A stretch of 64,000 nt of DNA from Devosia sp. 1566 (GCF_004005995.1 NZ_CP034767.1:372001-436000), one strand, 5' to 3'. Counted from the first letter of the stretch, positions 25,548 through 34,601 are shown. Numbers and translations: made by a program. Notes: generated by a model not told the origin, from the sequence alone.

Positions 25548-26576
25548 TTACGCTGCAAGACCGGGGGCATGGCGAGCCTGGTAGACCTCGCCGCGGGCCA
25601 TGACCGCCCAGACCACGCGGGCCATTTTGTTGGCCATTGCCACGCTGGCATCACGCGCCGGCTTTCGGGCAAGCAACGCCAGGAGGTAGGGATCCGCGGC
25701 CTCTGGCTTGTGCTTGGTTCGGCGGACCAGAGAGGTCGCGCCGATCACCAGGAGCTTTCTCAGATACCGGTTACCCATCTTGGTGATGCGGCCAAGCCGG
25801 TCTTTGCCGCCACTCGAGTTCTGCGAGGGTGTCAGTCCCAGCCAGGCGGCAAACTCTCGACCGGAGCGGAACTGTCCTGGATCGGCAACCGATGCCGCGA
25901 GCGCTGTGGCACCAACCGGCTTGATGCCAGGAATGGTGGATAGTCGCCGCGCCACTTCGTCTGTTCTCTGCAGGGCAATGACCGCGCGGTCGATCGCCTG
26001 CAAACGGACATGGGTGTCCAGTACCTGACCACACAGGAGATCAAGAATCTGCATCGCTATCGCGGGCACTTCTGGTTTGGCTTCCCTGGTCGCGATCTGG
26101 CTCGCCAGCTTAAGCGCCCGCTCCAGGCCTTCTGGGATGTTGATGCCGAACTCGGCCAGGAGGCCGCGGATCATGTTCACCAGTTGTGTGCGCTGCTTGA
26201 CCAGAAGGTCGCGTACCCGATGCAACGACAGTGCTGCCTGCTGATCGGTCGACTTCATCGCCACAAAACGCATGGTGGGGCGGGTCACGGCTTCGCAAAT
26301 CGCTTCGGCGTCCACCGCATCGTTCTTGCTGCGCTTCACATAGGGCTTCACGTAGGCCGGCGGCATTATGCGCACTTCATGGCCCAGCTTTGTCAACTCG
26401 CGAGCCCAATGGTGGGATGTGCCGCACGCCTCAATGCCGATCAGACAGGGCGGCAACTTGGTGAAGAACGGCAGCACCTGCGATCGCCGCAGTGTTTTGC
26501 GGACAACAACGTCTCCGGATACGTCGACGGCATGAACTTGAATGGCCAGATCAAGGCCCACGGTGGTAATCTGCAT
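25548..26576 (-). CDS. IS110-family transposase
   Basis: A DEDD-type recombinase of 342 residues from ATG 26576 (MQITTVGLDLA). N-terminal RuvC-like domain: catalytic Asp in VGLDLA, Glu in IEACG, and two Asp in KNDAVDAEA. The C-terminal transposase_20 domain is marked by LSTIPGIKPVGATALAA and GLTPSQNSSGGKDRLGRITKMGN, which contains the conserved Ser. It continues to RGEVYQARHAPGLAA. An upstream in-frame ATG at 26627 adds 17 residues; 26576 is preferred for the family N-terminus and the GGAG before it. Intact, so it could be active and could act in trans on copy 1. Confidence 0.92.
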   Translation of the reverse strand: MQITTVGLDLAIQVHAVDVSGDVVVRKTLRRSQVLPFFTKLPPCLIGIEACGTSHHWARELTKLGHEVRIMPPAYVKPYVKRSKNDAVDAEAICEAVTRPTMRFVAMKSTDQQAALSLHRVRDLLVKQRTQLVNMIRGLLAEFGINIPEGLERALKLASQIATREAKPEVPAIAMQILDLLCGQVLDTHVRLQAIDRAVIALQRTDEVARRLSTIPGIKPVGATALAASVADPGQFRSGREFAAWLGLTPSQNSSGGKDRLGRITKMGNRYLRKLLVIGATSLVRRTKHKPEAADPYLLALLARKPARDASVAMANKMARVVWAVMARGEVYQARHAPGLAA

Positions 26577-26673
26577 GGCGGATGGCTCCTTTGCTCGGGT
26601 TGCCTGATAGCAAACCCACTTTGGCACTCAGATGCCGGGAGCGGGAGCCATCCACCTCATCTGGAATGGGGCG

Positions 26674-28239
26674 GAGGCTGTGTGAGAACTCGCGGCGGCG
26701 TCTGGCCTGAGCGTGATGCGATGGCATCAGCGGGACCGCTTCATCCCCTTAACGCTTGGAGGACTGGCACGACGCCGACGACAGCGATGGCGCGCTTGAT
26801 GTTGTAGGCCAGGATTGCCAGGCTAGCTTCGGTGGCGACGTTCTTGAGCCCCCGCGTTCGGAAGTGGGTGGCACCCATCCAGCCCTTGATGGTGCCGAAG
26901 ACGTGCTCGACAGTACAGCGGCGGACCGCCATTGCCTCGGGCATCGCTTCGAACCTGCGCTCCATCTCGTCGAGCACCGCCTCATGCTCCCATCGCCGGA
27001 TGCGCTTCTCCTTGCCGGCCGTGCACAGGGGACGCGAGCGGCATGCGCTACAGGCCTTCTGGTTGAAGTAGGCCCTGATGAGCTTGCCGCCCTCCACTCG
27101 GGCGAAGCGCTTCTGCAACTGCTGGCCGGCGGGGCACCGATAGGTGTCGGTCTCGGGCTCATGCACGAACATGGCCTTGCCCCAAAAACCTCGCGCCTGA
27201 GCCGGTGAGGTATTGGGCTTGGGCACCATCGGGATGATACCCGCTTCGGCGCAGGAGCGGATCTGCTCGCCTTCATAGTATCCACGATCGGCAAGGGCGA
27301 TCATTCCCGGAGCGCCGGTCTCTGCCTGTGCGGCCTTTGCCATCTCCAGCAGGTGCGATCTGTCATGGCTCCCGGTTCGTCACCGCATTGGCGACGACGA
27401 TATGGTGCTTGGTATCGAGTGCCGCCTGGACGTTGTAGCCAACGACGCCGCGATGGTCGCTTCCGGTCGCCATGGCCCGCGCGTCCGGATCGGTAAGGGA
27501 GATCTGCTCCTCGGGAGCGGCTTGCAGTTGGCGGCCGATCTCCTCGAGTTCCCCAAGTCGCCCGCGCAGCGACGCCAGCCGTTCGGTCAGGTGCTCGATG
27601 CGCGGCGTAGCCGGGCCGGTCTCCGCACTGTCGGCTTCCTCAAGCTCGGCGAGATAGCGCGCGATGCTCTCCTCGACATGGGCTTTGCGCCGCGCCAGCT
27701 TGCCCTTGGTGTAGTTCTTCTCGTGCGTGTTCACTGCCCGCAAGCGTGAGCCATCGATTGCGACCATAACGCCGCCGACCAGATCAAGAGCGCGGCAGAT
27801 GGCAACAAAGCGCTGACATGCGATCTGGATCGCGCCGGCATTGTCGCGGCGGAAATCGGCAATGGTCTTGAAGTCCGGTACCAGCTTGCCGATCAGCCAC
27901 ATCAGCTCGATATTGCGGCCAGCCTCGCGCTCGAGTTTCCGGCTCGAGGTCAACTGATGCAGATAGCCATAGACATAGAGCTTGAGCATGGTGCCGGGGG
28001 CGTAGCCGGGTCTGCCAGTCGCTGCCGGCTGCACGCGGGCAAAGCCGAGTTCGGCAAGATCGAGTTCATCGACAAAGGCGTCGATGATGCGGACCGGGTT
28101 GTCAGGGTCAACATAGTCTTCAAGACAGGCCGGCAAAAAGCTCGCCTGGTCACAGTCAACAGCTTCAACGAAACGTCCCATATGGCACCCCCGAAGCAGT
28201 GCCAGATTATAGCATCATCAGGGGTTTTCACACAGCCTC
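26674..28239 (-). mobile_element. IS1182-family element with 16-bp inverted repeats
   Basis: The ends GAGGCTGTGTGAGAAC (26674-26689) and GTTTTCACACAGCCTC (28224-28239) match as inverted repeats at 15 of 16 positions. The 1566-bp interior holds one frameshifted transposase gene. GGCG occurs directly outside both ends (26670-26673 and 28240-28243) and may be the target duplication. It inserted exactly beside, or in, the end of the IS1111-type element. Confidence 0.88.
26741..28181 (-). pseudogene. IS1182-family transposase, frameshifted
   Basis: The N-terminal 272 codons (28181-27363) carry the DUF772-type domain (FARVQPAATGRPGYAPGTMLKLYVYGYLHQLTSSRKLERE) and DDE motifs: Asp in VMVAIDGSRLRA and in NVQAALDTKHHI. 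The frame stops after TNREP; the rest continues in another frame as SHDRSHLLEMAKAAQAETG, ALADRGYYEGEQI (second Asp), a Cys cluster QKACSACRSRPLC and the terminal Glu region EHVFGTIKGWMG. The break is at about 27345-27366, consistent with a one-base change, and no slippery heptamer is evident. The element is therefore probably inactive. Confidence 0.88.
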
Positions 28240-28260
28240 GGGCGCAATGCTGTCGGCCAT

Positions 28261-28758
28261 CTACGTGGCTTGGGCGCAACGATAGCCTAGGCTGGCAGGG
28301 TCCTCTATGTCAGCCATGACCTCTTCCAGCCGCGAGAAGCCGATCCCGGTGCCTGCTTCGCGAACCTCGCCATGGGCCGTGCTGCTGAAGACCGCCTGCT
28401 CCGTGAAGGTCATGAGGGTCTTGCCGTCTCCACCTTCAAACTCGACCGTGACCAGCGACGACGAGATGGGCGCACCATCCGCTCGCATAACGTAGGCGTA
28501 GATGATGCGCTGGCGAGGGTGAACCTCAAGGAAGTGAGCAAGCATGGTCTGCTCGATACCGTCGGGCGTGCGCCAAGCCAGGACCTCCTGCCCATCAACC
28601 CGGAAATCAAACCGGTCCTCAATCACGTGCCAGTCAGGGTGGCAGGCGGTCCAGCGGCGCTTCAAATCATGTTCGGACCAGAAGCGGAACGCGTGCGCGG
28701 GTGTACCCGGTAGTTCTCGCTTGATGACGAACGATCTGTGGTGAATGGAAGCACTCAT
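28261..28758 (-). CDS. SRPBCC (AHSA1-like) domain protein
   Basis: A 165-residue START-like fold protein of the activator-of-Hsp90-ATPase group common in bacteria: RSFVIKRELPGTPAHAFRFWSEHDLKRRW at the start, a central LAWRTPDGIEQTMLAHFLEVHPRQRIIYAY, and C-terminal FSSTAHGEVREAGTGIGFSRLEEVM. Bacterial members often sit beside an ArsR-type gene, as here, and may bind a hydrophobic ligand; the function is not known. It is the third gene of a minus-strand operon after GST and ArsR; its ATG overlaps the ArsR stop by one base. Confidence 0.85.
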   Translation of the reverse strand: MSASIHHRSFVIKRELPGTPAHAFRFWSEHDLKRRWTACHPDWHVIEDRFDFRVDGQEVLAWRTPDGIEQTMLAHFLEVHPRQRIIYAYVMRADGAPISSSLVTVEFEGGDGKTLMTFTEQAVFSSTAHGEVREAGTGIGFSRLEEVMADIEDPASLGYRCAQAT

Positions 28759-29096
28759 CAGTGATCCTCCTTCTCGGGAATCTCCGACATCAAGCTGGCA
28801 AGGCGATCGAACGCAGCGTTCATTTCGCGCTGTCGCTCATCGAGCCAATCGGCCAACACAGCAAAGGCTTCCTGACGTATCCGGTAGGTTCGTGTGCGCC
28901 CCTCCTTCTGGCTGATGACGATCCCTCCGTCTTCCAGCGCTTTGAGGTGCTTGAGGACTGCCGGCAGCTGAACGTTGGCCGGTGCGGCCAGCTCGGTCAC
29001 CGTTGCCGGCCCCTCACACAGGCGCTGCACAAAGCTGCGGCGGTGCCGGTCGGCCATGAGCTGGAACACCCGGTCAAGGCCGTCCTGGTTCGTCAT
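28758..29096 (-). CDS. ArsR-family transcriptional regulator
   Basis: A 112-residue winged-helix protein: MADRHRRSFVQRLCEGPATVTELAAPANVQLPAVLKHLKALEDGGIVISQKEGRTRTYRI gives the HTH and wing. There are no cysteine metal ligands in the usual ELCVC position, so it is probably not a metal sensor; it belongs to the type paired with SRPBCC proteins. Its start overlaps the GST stop by four bases. It probably controls its own operon. Confidence 0.9.
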   Translation of the reverse strand: MTNQDGLDRVFQLMADRHRRSFVQRLCEGPATVTELAAPANVQLPAVLKHLKALEDGGIVISQKEGRTRTYRIRQEAFAVLADWLDERQREMNAAFDRLASLMSEIPEKEDH

Positions 29097-29779
29097 GACA
29101 GTGGCTCCAGGAACTGCCGCGGCATGGCCTCTCGGTAAGGAAAGAACTCGAAGTAGGGCTGCGCCTCGGACAGCACGCGTTCAACGGAAGGTCGTGCGAG
29201 AAGACGCTCAAGGTAGCCCTGCAACTGTGGGCTATCGGTTCCGGCGGGATGGACGATCGTCGAGAAGAACAGGGCTGGCAATGCCGAGCAGTCCGCCATG
29301 GTGAAGGTTTGACCAGCAATCCACGGCGCCTTATGGAGCTGTCCTTCGATCATCCTGTAGGCCGTATCGAGTGTGGTCCGCGCTTCCACGACGCCATAAG
29401 GGTCTGCCGCACCCTCGGGGCGTATGCGATCCCCGACGATCTTCTGCATGGGCACGCTGACATAAAGGTCAAAGAAACGATCCCACAGACGCACGTCCAG
29501 CTGACGCTCCGCGTCGTTCGGGATCAGTTGCACAGGGCCAGGATAGTGGCTCTGCAGGTATTCGATCATGATGCTGGTTTCGGCGACTACGCGGCCGGTC
29601 TTGCTGTCATAGAGAACCGGGATCTTGCCAACCGGCCAGCGTTCAAGGAGCGCTGCCGCAGAGCCCGGGCTTGAGAAGTCAACGAGGCTGGCCTGGAAGG
29701 GCGTGTCGTTCTCATACAGGGCGATGAGCACCTTATGGCAAAAGGAAGCCAGGGGATGCAGGTACAGGGTGAGGCTCAT
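29093..29779 (-). CDS. Glutathione S-transferase family protein
   Basis: A 228-residue two-domain GST. The thioredoxin-like N-terminal domain (1-80) contains LYLHPLASFCHKVLIALYEN, with SFC at the active-site turn, the cis-Pro in GKIPVLYD, and the glutathione-binding ETSIMIEYL. The helical C-terminal domain has IAGQTFTMADCSALPALFF. First gene of the GST-ArsR-SRPBCC operon. The substrate is unknown; such cassettes are spread among soil alphaproteobacteria, and the position next to IS elements fits accessory DNA. Confidence 0.9.
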   Translation of the reverse strand: MSLTLYLHPLASFCHKVLIALYENDTPFQASLVDFSSPGSAAALLERWPVGKIPVLYDSKTGRVVAETSIMIEYLQSHYPGPVQLIPNDAERQLDVRLWDRFFDLYVSVPMQKIVGDRIRPEGAADPYGVVEARTTLDTAYRMIEGQLHKAPWIAGQTFTMADCSALPALFFSTIVHPAGTDSPQLQGYLERLLARPSVERVLSEAQPYFEFFPYREAMPRQFLEPLS

Positions 29780-30010
29780 GGTATGACTCTCAGTTTCCTT
29801 GCGCGGAAACTATTAGTACGCTGTCGCAACTAAGGCAACCCACTTCCGGAGGAGTAGAGTGTGTGTAGCAATCGATGAAGGCGCCGGTCGCATTGCACTC
29901 CGCGCGGTGGTTTCCAGGTCCGCTCTCGGGTACGCGCTGGCGCAGCGTGAACGGCCGACATGGGGCGCAGAGCCGATGGGCAGCTTTCGGCAGCATCAAA
30001 CCGGAGGCTC

Positions 30011-30422
30011 AACGGCGCCGATCGTGGCGCCTGGTATGCTGCTCTGGATGTCGCCACCTGCATCAGCGAAGTCGGACGTCACCTGACCAACATGCTGGCA
30101 GATGCGGGGGATTGCCACGCCAGGGTTTGAGTACGCGGAGATGTTCTGTAGCCTTGCCGGCGAGTTCCTTGACCTTAGGCAGGTACCCGACCATCCTTCG
30201 CTCGATCCGGACACGGCGGGGGCCTACCCGGTCGGCAACGCCATTGCGGAGCGCGCCCGGGCCACTGGCCTCAACGGCATTATCTACCCATCCGTACGGC
30301 ACCCGGGTGGTACCTGCATTGTCGCCTTGCGGCCGGCTGCCGTTCAGTCCGTTCGCCAGGGGGCCGTCTACCGCATGATTTGGAAGGGCGATCCAGCACC
30401 GCTGATCGAAGGGCCGCTGTGA
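30011..30422 (+). pseudogene. RES-domain protein, truncated and frameshifted (copy 2)
   Basis: Close copy of the RES remnant at 11239-11697. Homology begins at the codons for NGADRGAWYAALDVATCISEV and is lost upstream. A one-base gain near 30115-30125 (GGGGATTGCCACGCCAGG where copy 1 has GGGGATTTCAACGCCACC) shifts the frame, after which the reading continues as EYAEMFCSLAGEFLDLRQ to the stop. Both copies share about 77 bases beyond the stop. No antitoxin gene adjoins it. Confidence 0.8.
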
Positions 30423-30508
30423 TCGCTTCGACCCTGATCAGATGGATGGTTGGACGGAGGCAGGGCAGGGCAGGGGCGCGTTGCCGCCCGGCAGCAATCG
30501 ACCCCCCC
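30423..30508 (+). repeat. Duplicated RES 3' flank, second copy
   Basis: Matches 11698-11774, with an extra GCAGG unit and a slightly changed palindrome (TTGCCGCCCGGCAGCAA). Confidence 0.7.
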
Positions 30509-30596
30509 CAAGGAGGCCGTTCAGCTATAAACCGCTTTCAAGCCGTCCCAGGCCTCCTTACTTTTAGCCGAAATCGGACATCCAACGCGGGATACC

Positions 30597-31127
30597 ATGA
30601 ACCTCAAACACATTGTGCTGTCCGGGTGTTCGGGTGGCGGGAAGTCGACCCTCCTCGCAGAGTTGGAGCGAAGGGGATTTTCCGTCGTACCTGAACCTGG
30701 TCGCCGGATCGTGGAGGAGGAGCAACGCAGTGAAGGGCTTGCCATACCCTGGGTCGACCTTGCCGCCTTCGCCAAACGGGCAATTGACCTCGCGTCCGAG
30801 GACCGGAGACGCATGGTAGACGAGGCGAGCTGGGTCTTCTTTGACCGGGGTCTGGTGGACGCGGCAGTGGCGCTTGAGCATGCGACAGGAAGCCCAGCGC
30901 GGACCTTGCTGGCCTCCTACGACCGCTACCATCAAAGCGTTTTTCTAACGCCTCCTTGGCCAGAGATCTATGTGACTGACACGGAGCGACAACACGATCT
31001 AACCGAAGCGACTTCAGAGTACGACCGCCTACTGACCGCGTACCGCGAGCTTGGATACGACACGGTCATCTTGCCAAAGGTCGGGGTCGGAGATCGAGCG
31101 GATTTCATCCTCCGGCATCTCAGCTAA
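30597..31127 (+). CDS. P-loop AAA-type ATPase/kinase-like protein
   Basis: A 176-residue AAA_28-like NTPase. Walker A is GCSGGGKST (10-18). A Walker B-like WVFFDRGLVDAA follows at about 81-92, and the C-terminal part EYDRLLTAYRELGYDTVILPK resembles the lid and terminal strand of nucleoside-kinase-like ATPases. Proteins of this type are widespread and uncharacterised; some are stand-alone small-molecule kinases. The start ATG 30597 follows GATACC with no strong ribosome site. The downstream open frame overlaps it in another frame and is an SMP-30 fragment. Confidence 0.82.
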   Translation: MNLKHIVLSGCSGGGKSTLLAELERRGFSVVPEPGRRIVEEEQRSEGLAIPWVDLAAFAKRAIDLASEDRRRMVDEASWVFFDRGLVDAAVALEHATGSPARTLLASYDRYHQSVFLTPPWPEIYVTDTERQHDLTEATSEYDRLLTAYRELGYDTVILPKVGVGDRADFILRHLS

Positions 31128-31174
31128 CGACCCCTTTGCGGTCGTAAATTCGCTTAGCCGCACTTCCCGAACCC

Positions 31175-31569
31175 GAACCTGGCCAGACGGCAAGACGCTG
31201 ATTTGCGCCGAGTCTTACAACGGCAAATTGACCGCATTCGACATTGCACCCGACGGGACTCTGTCCAATCAGAGGCTGTGGGCGCATATCGAGGGACAGG
31301 GCGGCGACGGCATCTGCGTCGATGCGGAAGGCGCAATCTGGGCAAGTTCTGGAAAGCGCTGCGTCCGCATCATAGAAGGCGGCGCCGTGCTCGATACCGT
31401 CTATCTGGACCGGATGGCATTTGCCTGCATGTTGGGCGGAGTCGACGGTAAAACGCTTTTTATCGCAGCTAACGAATGGACCGGCAAAATCGACCCAACT
31501 GGAACAACCGGTCGGCTTTACTCGACGCAGGTTCAAGTTCCCCATGCCGGCTTCCCCCGCAATGGGTGA
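31175..31569 (+). pseudogene. SMP-30/gluconolactonase-like protein, 3' fragment
   Basis: About 130 codons from a six-bladed propeller protein: WPDGKTLICAESYNGKLTAFDIAPDGTLSNQRLWA, GGDGICVDAEGAIWASSGKRCVRI (with the metal-binding Asp region) and AFACMLGGVDGKTLFIAANEW. These are the family's last three blades. The N-terminal half is absent and no start codon with a ribosome site is near, so it is a remnant. The open frame begins at 31051 inside the upstream ATPase gene, but the first 40 codons do not match the family. Confidence 0.75.
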
Positions 31570-31660
31570 TGGCGGAAGTTGATCGCGCTTAGTGATATGC
31601 TATTTGGCAGCAACCTGTCTGAGCATAAGGGGCATCTTTGCTGGGCCGAAAGCAGGCATC

Positions 31661-32191
31661 TTAAACCTCCGGCTTGATCATCCCGACCCTTAGGTCTTTG
31701 GCTGAGTAGATAGCCTTCCCGTCCACCAAAACCTGTCCATCGGCCTGCCCTAGTGTCAGTGCACCCCGCCGGGCTCGCTTGATGCTGACTTCGTACCTAA
31801 CCAGGTTGGATGAGGGGGTGATGTCGCCACTAAAGCGCACTTCACCAACGCCAATAGCCCGCCCCTTGCCGGGCGCACCCGACCAGCCCAGCCAATAGCC
31901 GACGATCTGCCACATGGCGTCCAAACCAAGGCATCCAGGCATGACCGGATCATTTACGAAGTGGCAGTTGAAGAACCAAAGGCTTGGAGTGATATCGAGC
32001 TCAGCGACAACGTAGCCGTTCCCATATGAACCCCCATCCATGCTGATTTCGGTGATCCGGTCCATCATCAGCATCGGAGGAGCGGGAAGCTGGGCGTTGC
32101 CAGGACCGAAATATCCCCCGTTGGCCGAGGCGATCAGGTCAGGCTTGGAGTACGACGACTGCGGTGTGTGGAACGCGTGTGGACTTTGCAC
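31661..32191 (-). CDS. fabA: 3-Hydroxydecanoyl-ACP dehydratase/isomerase FabA
   Basis: Bifunctional hot-dog-fold enzyme that dehydrates 3-hydroxydecanoyl-ACP and isomerises the trans-2 to cis-3 form, the branch point to unsaturated fatty acids. The 176 residues are about the usual length. The active-site His and Asp are in [40 protein letters not shown] and [11 protein letters not shown] are typical. It normally pairs with fabB, which is absent here: FabA stands between an SMP-30 fragment and an araC gene, in DNA full of remnants. It may be an extra copy. Confidence 0.92.
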   Translation of the reverse strand: MQSPHAFHTPQSSYSKPDLIASANGGYFGPGNAQLPAPPMLMMDRITEISMDGGSYGNGYVVAELDITPSLWFFNCHFVNDPVMPGCLGLDAMWQIVGYWLGWSGAPGKGRAIGVGEVRFSGDITPSSNLVRYEVSIKRARRGALTLGQADGQVLVDGKAIYSAKDLRVGMIKPEV

Positions 32192-32383
32192 CCTTCAATA
32201 CTCCAGTCAGCTATGTGTCTGCCGCGAGGCTGTTTCAGTTCCACCAGAATTAACCCGCTCCTGTTGAGACCGCCACTCCCTTGAAGCGCCACGGCGCTAA
32301 CGCATCTGCCTACTGCAAATTGGCACTCGATAGCGGACCGGCAGAAAACCACCCCATTTTAGTCCTGTGAATGCCGACAGCAT

Positions 32384-33334
32384 TCAGTTTAGGTGCGACG
32401 CCCGCGTAAGTGAAGTTGGAACGTGCTTCGTTGCGTCACCGACACGCGATCCGGAAGGCAGCGTTGCCCTCAACATTGCTGCGTCTTCGCTGGGTGTGAG
32501 GTTGAAAAGCCGGCGATAGTCGCGGTTGAACTGAGAAATGCTCTCATACCCCACATCATAGGCGACTGCCGAAATCATGCTGGCGCCCGATAGCCCACGG
32601 CGAGCTTCCTGCAGGCGAACGCGTTTTTGAAACTGCACCGGGGTCATTGATGTGACCGCTTTGAAGTGCCGGTGGAAGCTTGGAACACTCATGTTCGCCC
32701 GTGCTGCAAGATCAGGGATGGCCAGCGCTGAAGCGTAGTTGTCTCTGATCCATGCGGTGGTGCGCCCAATACGCGCCGCATGGCCGTTAGCAAAGGCCAG
32801 CTGGCTCAGCATGGGGCCATGCTCGCTGTGCAGCAGTCGCCATGCAATTTCTTTGACGATCAGGGGCGCCATGACAGGCATGTCATAAGGACGATCAATC
32901 AGCAACAGCAGCCGAACGAGCGGATCGATCAGGTCCTGATCCAGTGCATATTTGCCCGCAACCTTGATGTCCGGAGCAGTTGGACGTGGGCCGGGCTGTT
33001 CGCGCAAGAGCTCGGCAACTAAGGATGGATCAAAATCCAGATGGATAGCCAGGTAAGGTGCCGAGGGGCTTGCTTCCACTATTCGTGAGGTCACTGGAAC
33101 ATCGGCAGCACACAACAAGGATTCGCCCGCGGCATAGCGGAACGGCACTTCACCCACCATCAGTTCTTTGATGCCCCGCGCCACCAGGCCGAAGGACGGC
33201 TGGTACATCGAGTGTGCGACTTGCGTCGGCAAGTCGGTTCGCCCGACCTTTAGACCAGGGACAGGCGTCACATAATCATATCGGGCGTAGCGCTCAATGA
33301 CGCTAAGCAGGTCGGAAAACTGCGGTTCGATCAT
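32384..33334 (-). CDS. AraC-family transcriptional regulator
   Basis: A 316-residue regulator (from ATG 33334, MIEPQFSDL) with an AraC_N-type cupin domain (about 20-180: GLKVGRTDLPTQVAHSMYQPSFGLVARG and RYAAGESLLCAADVPVTS) and a C-terminal double HTH (about 205-290: AIPDLAARANMSVPSFHRHFKAVTSMTPVQFQKRVRLQEAR and SAVAYDVGYESISQFNRDYRRLFNLTP). The frame is open to 33406, but the extension lacks a ribosome site. It is divergent from the aldo/keto reductase gene 270 bp away; this pairing (YqhC/YqhD-like arrangement) suggests it activates the reductase gene. Confidence 0.88.
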   Translation of the reverse strand: MIEPQFSDLLSVIERYARYDYVTPVPGLKVGRTDLPTQVAHSMYQPSFGLVARGIKELMVGEVPFRYAAGESLLCAADVPVTSRIVEASPSAPYLAIHLDFDPSLVAELLREQPGPRPTAPDIKVAGKYALDQDLIDPLVRLLLLIDRPYDMPVMAPLIVKEIAWRLLHSEHGPMLSQLAFANGHAARIGRTTAWIRDNYASALAIPDLAARANMSVPSFHRHFKAVTSMTPVQFQKRVRLQEARRGLSGASMISAVAYDVGYESISQFNRDYRRLFNLTPSEDAAMLRATLPSGSRVGDATKHVPTSLTRASHLN

Positions 33335-33602
33335 TGGCAGATCCTTTAGTGCAAGCCAAACAACCGGCTCGACTTCGCTCTCCAGAACACCACCCAATGC
33401 AAGCAAGCGCTACGCATATTCTATCACGGACACGCCTTTTGATATCAAACGAGTTCGCGGCGCGAACCTGGGGTCATGGTTGAGAGCCGCAGGCAAGTCC
33501 CTGATAGGATCTGCATAGGGTCGGAGGCCGACCCTTCTCTATCCTTTGAGCAACAGCGCTGAGCGGCGCCTGTTCATCCCACCTCATCCCAGGATAAATG
33601 CC

Positions 33603-34601
33603 ATGCGCATGCGCAAGTTTGGAAGCAGCGGTCTTTTTGTATCGGAGCTGTCATTGGGTGCCATGACCTTTGGTGGCACAGAGGGGATCTGGGGGCAGGT
33701 CGGTAAACTGGGTCAAGAAGAGGCGGATCTCCTGGTCAAGGCCGCTCTTGATGTGAGCATCAATCTCTTCGACACCGCCAATATCTATGCCAATGGTCGC
33801 AGCGAGGAGATCCTCGGGCAATCGTTCAGGAACCTGGGCGTGGCTCGAGAAGACGTGGTGATCGCCACCAAGGTGCACGGCGCCATGGGCAAAGGTCCAA
33901 ACCGCCGAGGCGCCTCTCGCAGCCACATCCTGAGCGAGGTCCGCGCCAGCTTGAGGCGCCTGCAAGTCGAGCACATCGATCTTTATCAACTTCATGGGTT
34001 CGACCCGAACACGCCGATGGAAGAAACCCTGGAGGCGCTTGACACGCTCGTTCGAGCTGGAGATGTCCGCTACATCGGTCTGTCAAACTGGGCGGCGTGG
34101 CAGATAATGAAAGCGATCGGCATCACCGCACAGCGCCACCTTGCGCCGATCACCTCCTTACAAGCCTACTATACTCTGGTCGGACGAGAGCTCGAGCGTG
34201 AGATCGTGCCGATGCTGACCTCCGAGAAGATTGGCCTGATGGTGTGGAGCCCTTTGGCTGGAGGCTACCTCAGCGGCAAATACTCTGCTGGCGGCCACAG
34301 CACTGGCGGCCGCCAGACCGAGCTCAATTTTCCACCCATCAATCGGGATCGGGGCGAGCCGTTGATCGAGGTGCTGAAGGCCGTGGGTGCCAAGCATGGG
34401 CGCCAGCCGGCGCAGATCGCTATCGCCTGGCTCTTGCGGCAGCCTGTAGTCTCAACCGTCCTGATCGGAGCCAAGCGGACTGGCCAATTGCAGGAAAACG
34501 TCGCGGCCACCGAGATCACGCTGGATGATGACGATATGACCCAGCTGGAGTCGGTTAGTCGGTTGCCGATCGAGTACCCCGGCTGGTCACTCGGCGGCTA
34601 G
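33603..34601 (+). CDS. Aldo/keto reductase
   Basis: NADPH-dependent oxidoreductase of 332 residues with the AKR barrel and tetrad: Asp in NLFDTAN, Tyr in IYANGRSE, Lys in VIATKVHG and His in YQLHGFD. The NADP-binding C-terminal portion is VLIGAKRTGQLQENVAA. Start MRMRKFGSSGLFVSELSLGAMTFGG at 33603 is the family N-terminus; the frame extends to 33546 without support. Substrate unknown; divergent AraC gene is the likely regulator. Confidence 0.92.
   Translation: MRMRKFGSSGLFVSELSLGAMTFGGTEGIWGQVGKLGQEEADLLVKAALDVSINLFDTANIYANGRSEEILGQSFRNLGVAREDVVIATKVHGAMGKGPNRRGASRSHILSEVRASLRRLQVEHIDLYQLHGFDPNTPMEETLEALDTLVRAGDVRYIGLSNWAAWQIMKAIGITAQRHLAPITSLQAYYTLVGRELEREIVPMLTSEKIGLMVWSPLAGGYLSGKYSAGGHSTGGRQTELNFPPINRDRGEPLIEVLKAVGAKHGRQPAQIAIAWLLRQPVVSTVLIGAKRTGQLQENVAATEITLDDDDMTQLESVSRLPIEYPGWSLGG

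Larger units (their letters stand above)
25256..26673 (-). mobile_element. Complete IS110 family element, IS1111 subgroup (copy 2)
   Basis: Subterminal inverted repeats GTGGATGGCTCCCGC (25259-25273) and GCGGGAGCCATCCAC (26641-26655) are exact complements over 15 bp. They enclose one transposase gene and a ~275-nt non-coding stretch on its 3' side. Subterminal repeats with long downstream non-coding DNA are the IS1111 arrangement. The left edge abuts repeat copy C; the right edge is taken where IS1182 starts. No target duplication is visible, which is normal for this family. Exact tips are uncertain by several bases. Confidence 0.85.

Noticed and set aside
27340..27370. Programmed frameshift in the IS1182 transposase
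   Set aside because: No slippery heptamer or downstream stem-loop is apparent at the break, and the family normally has one frame; mutation is simpler.
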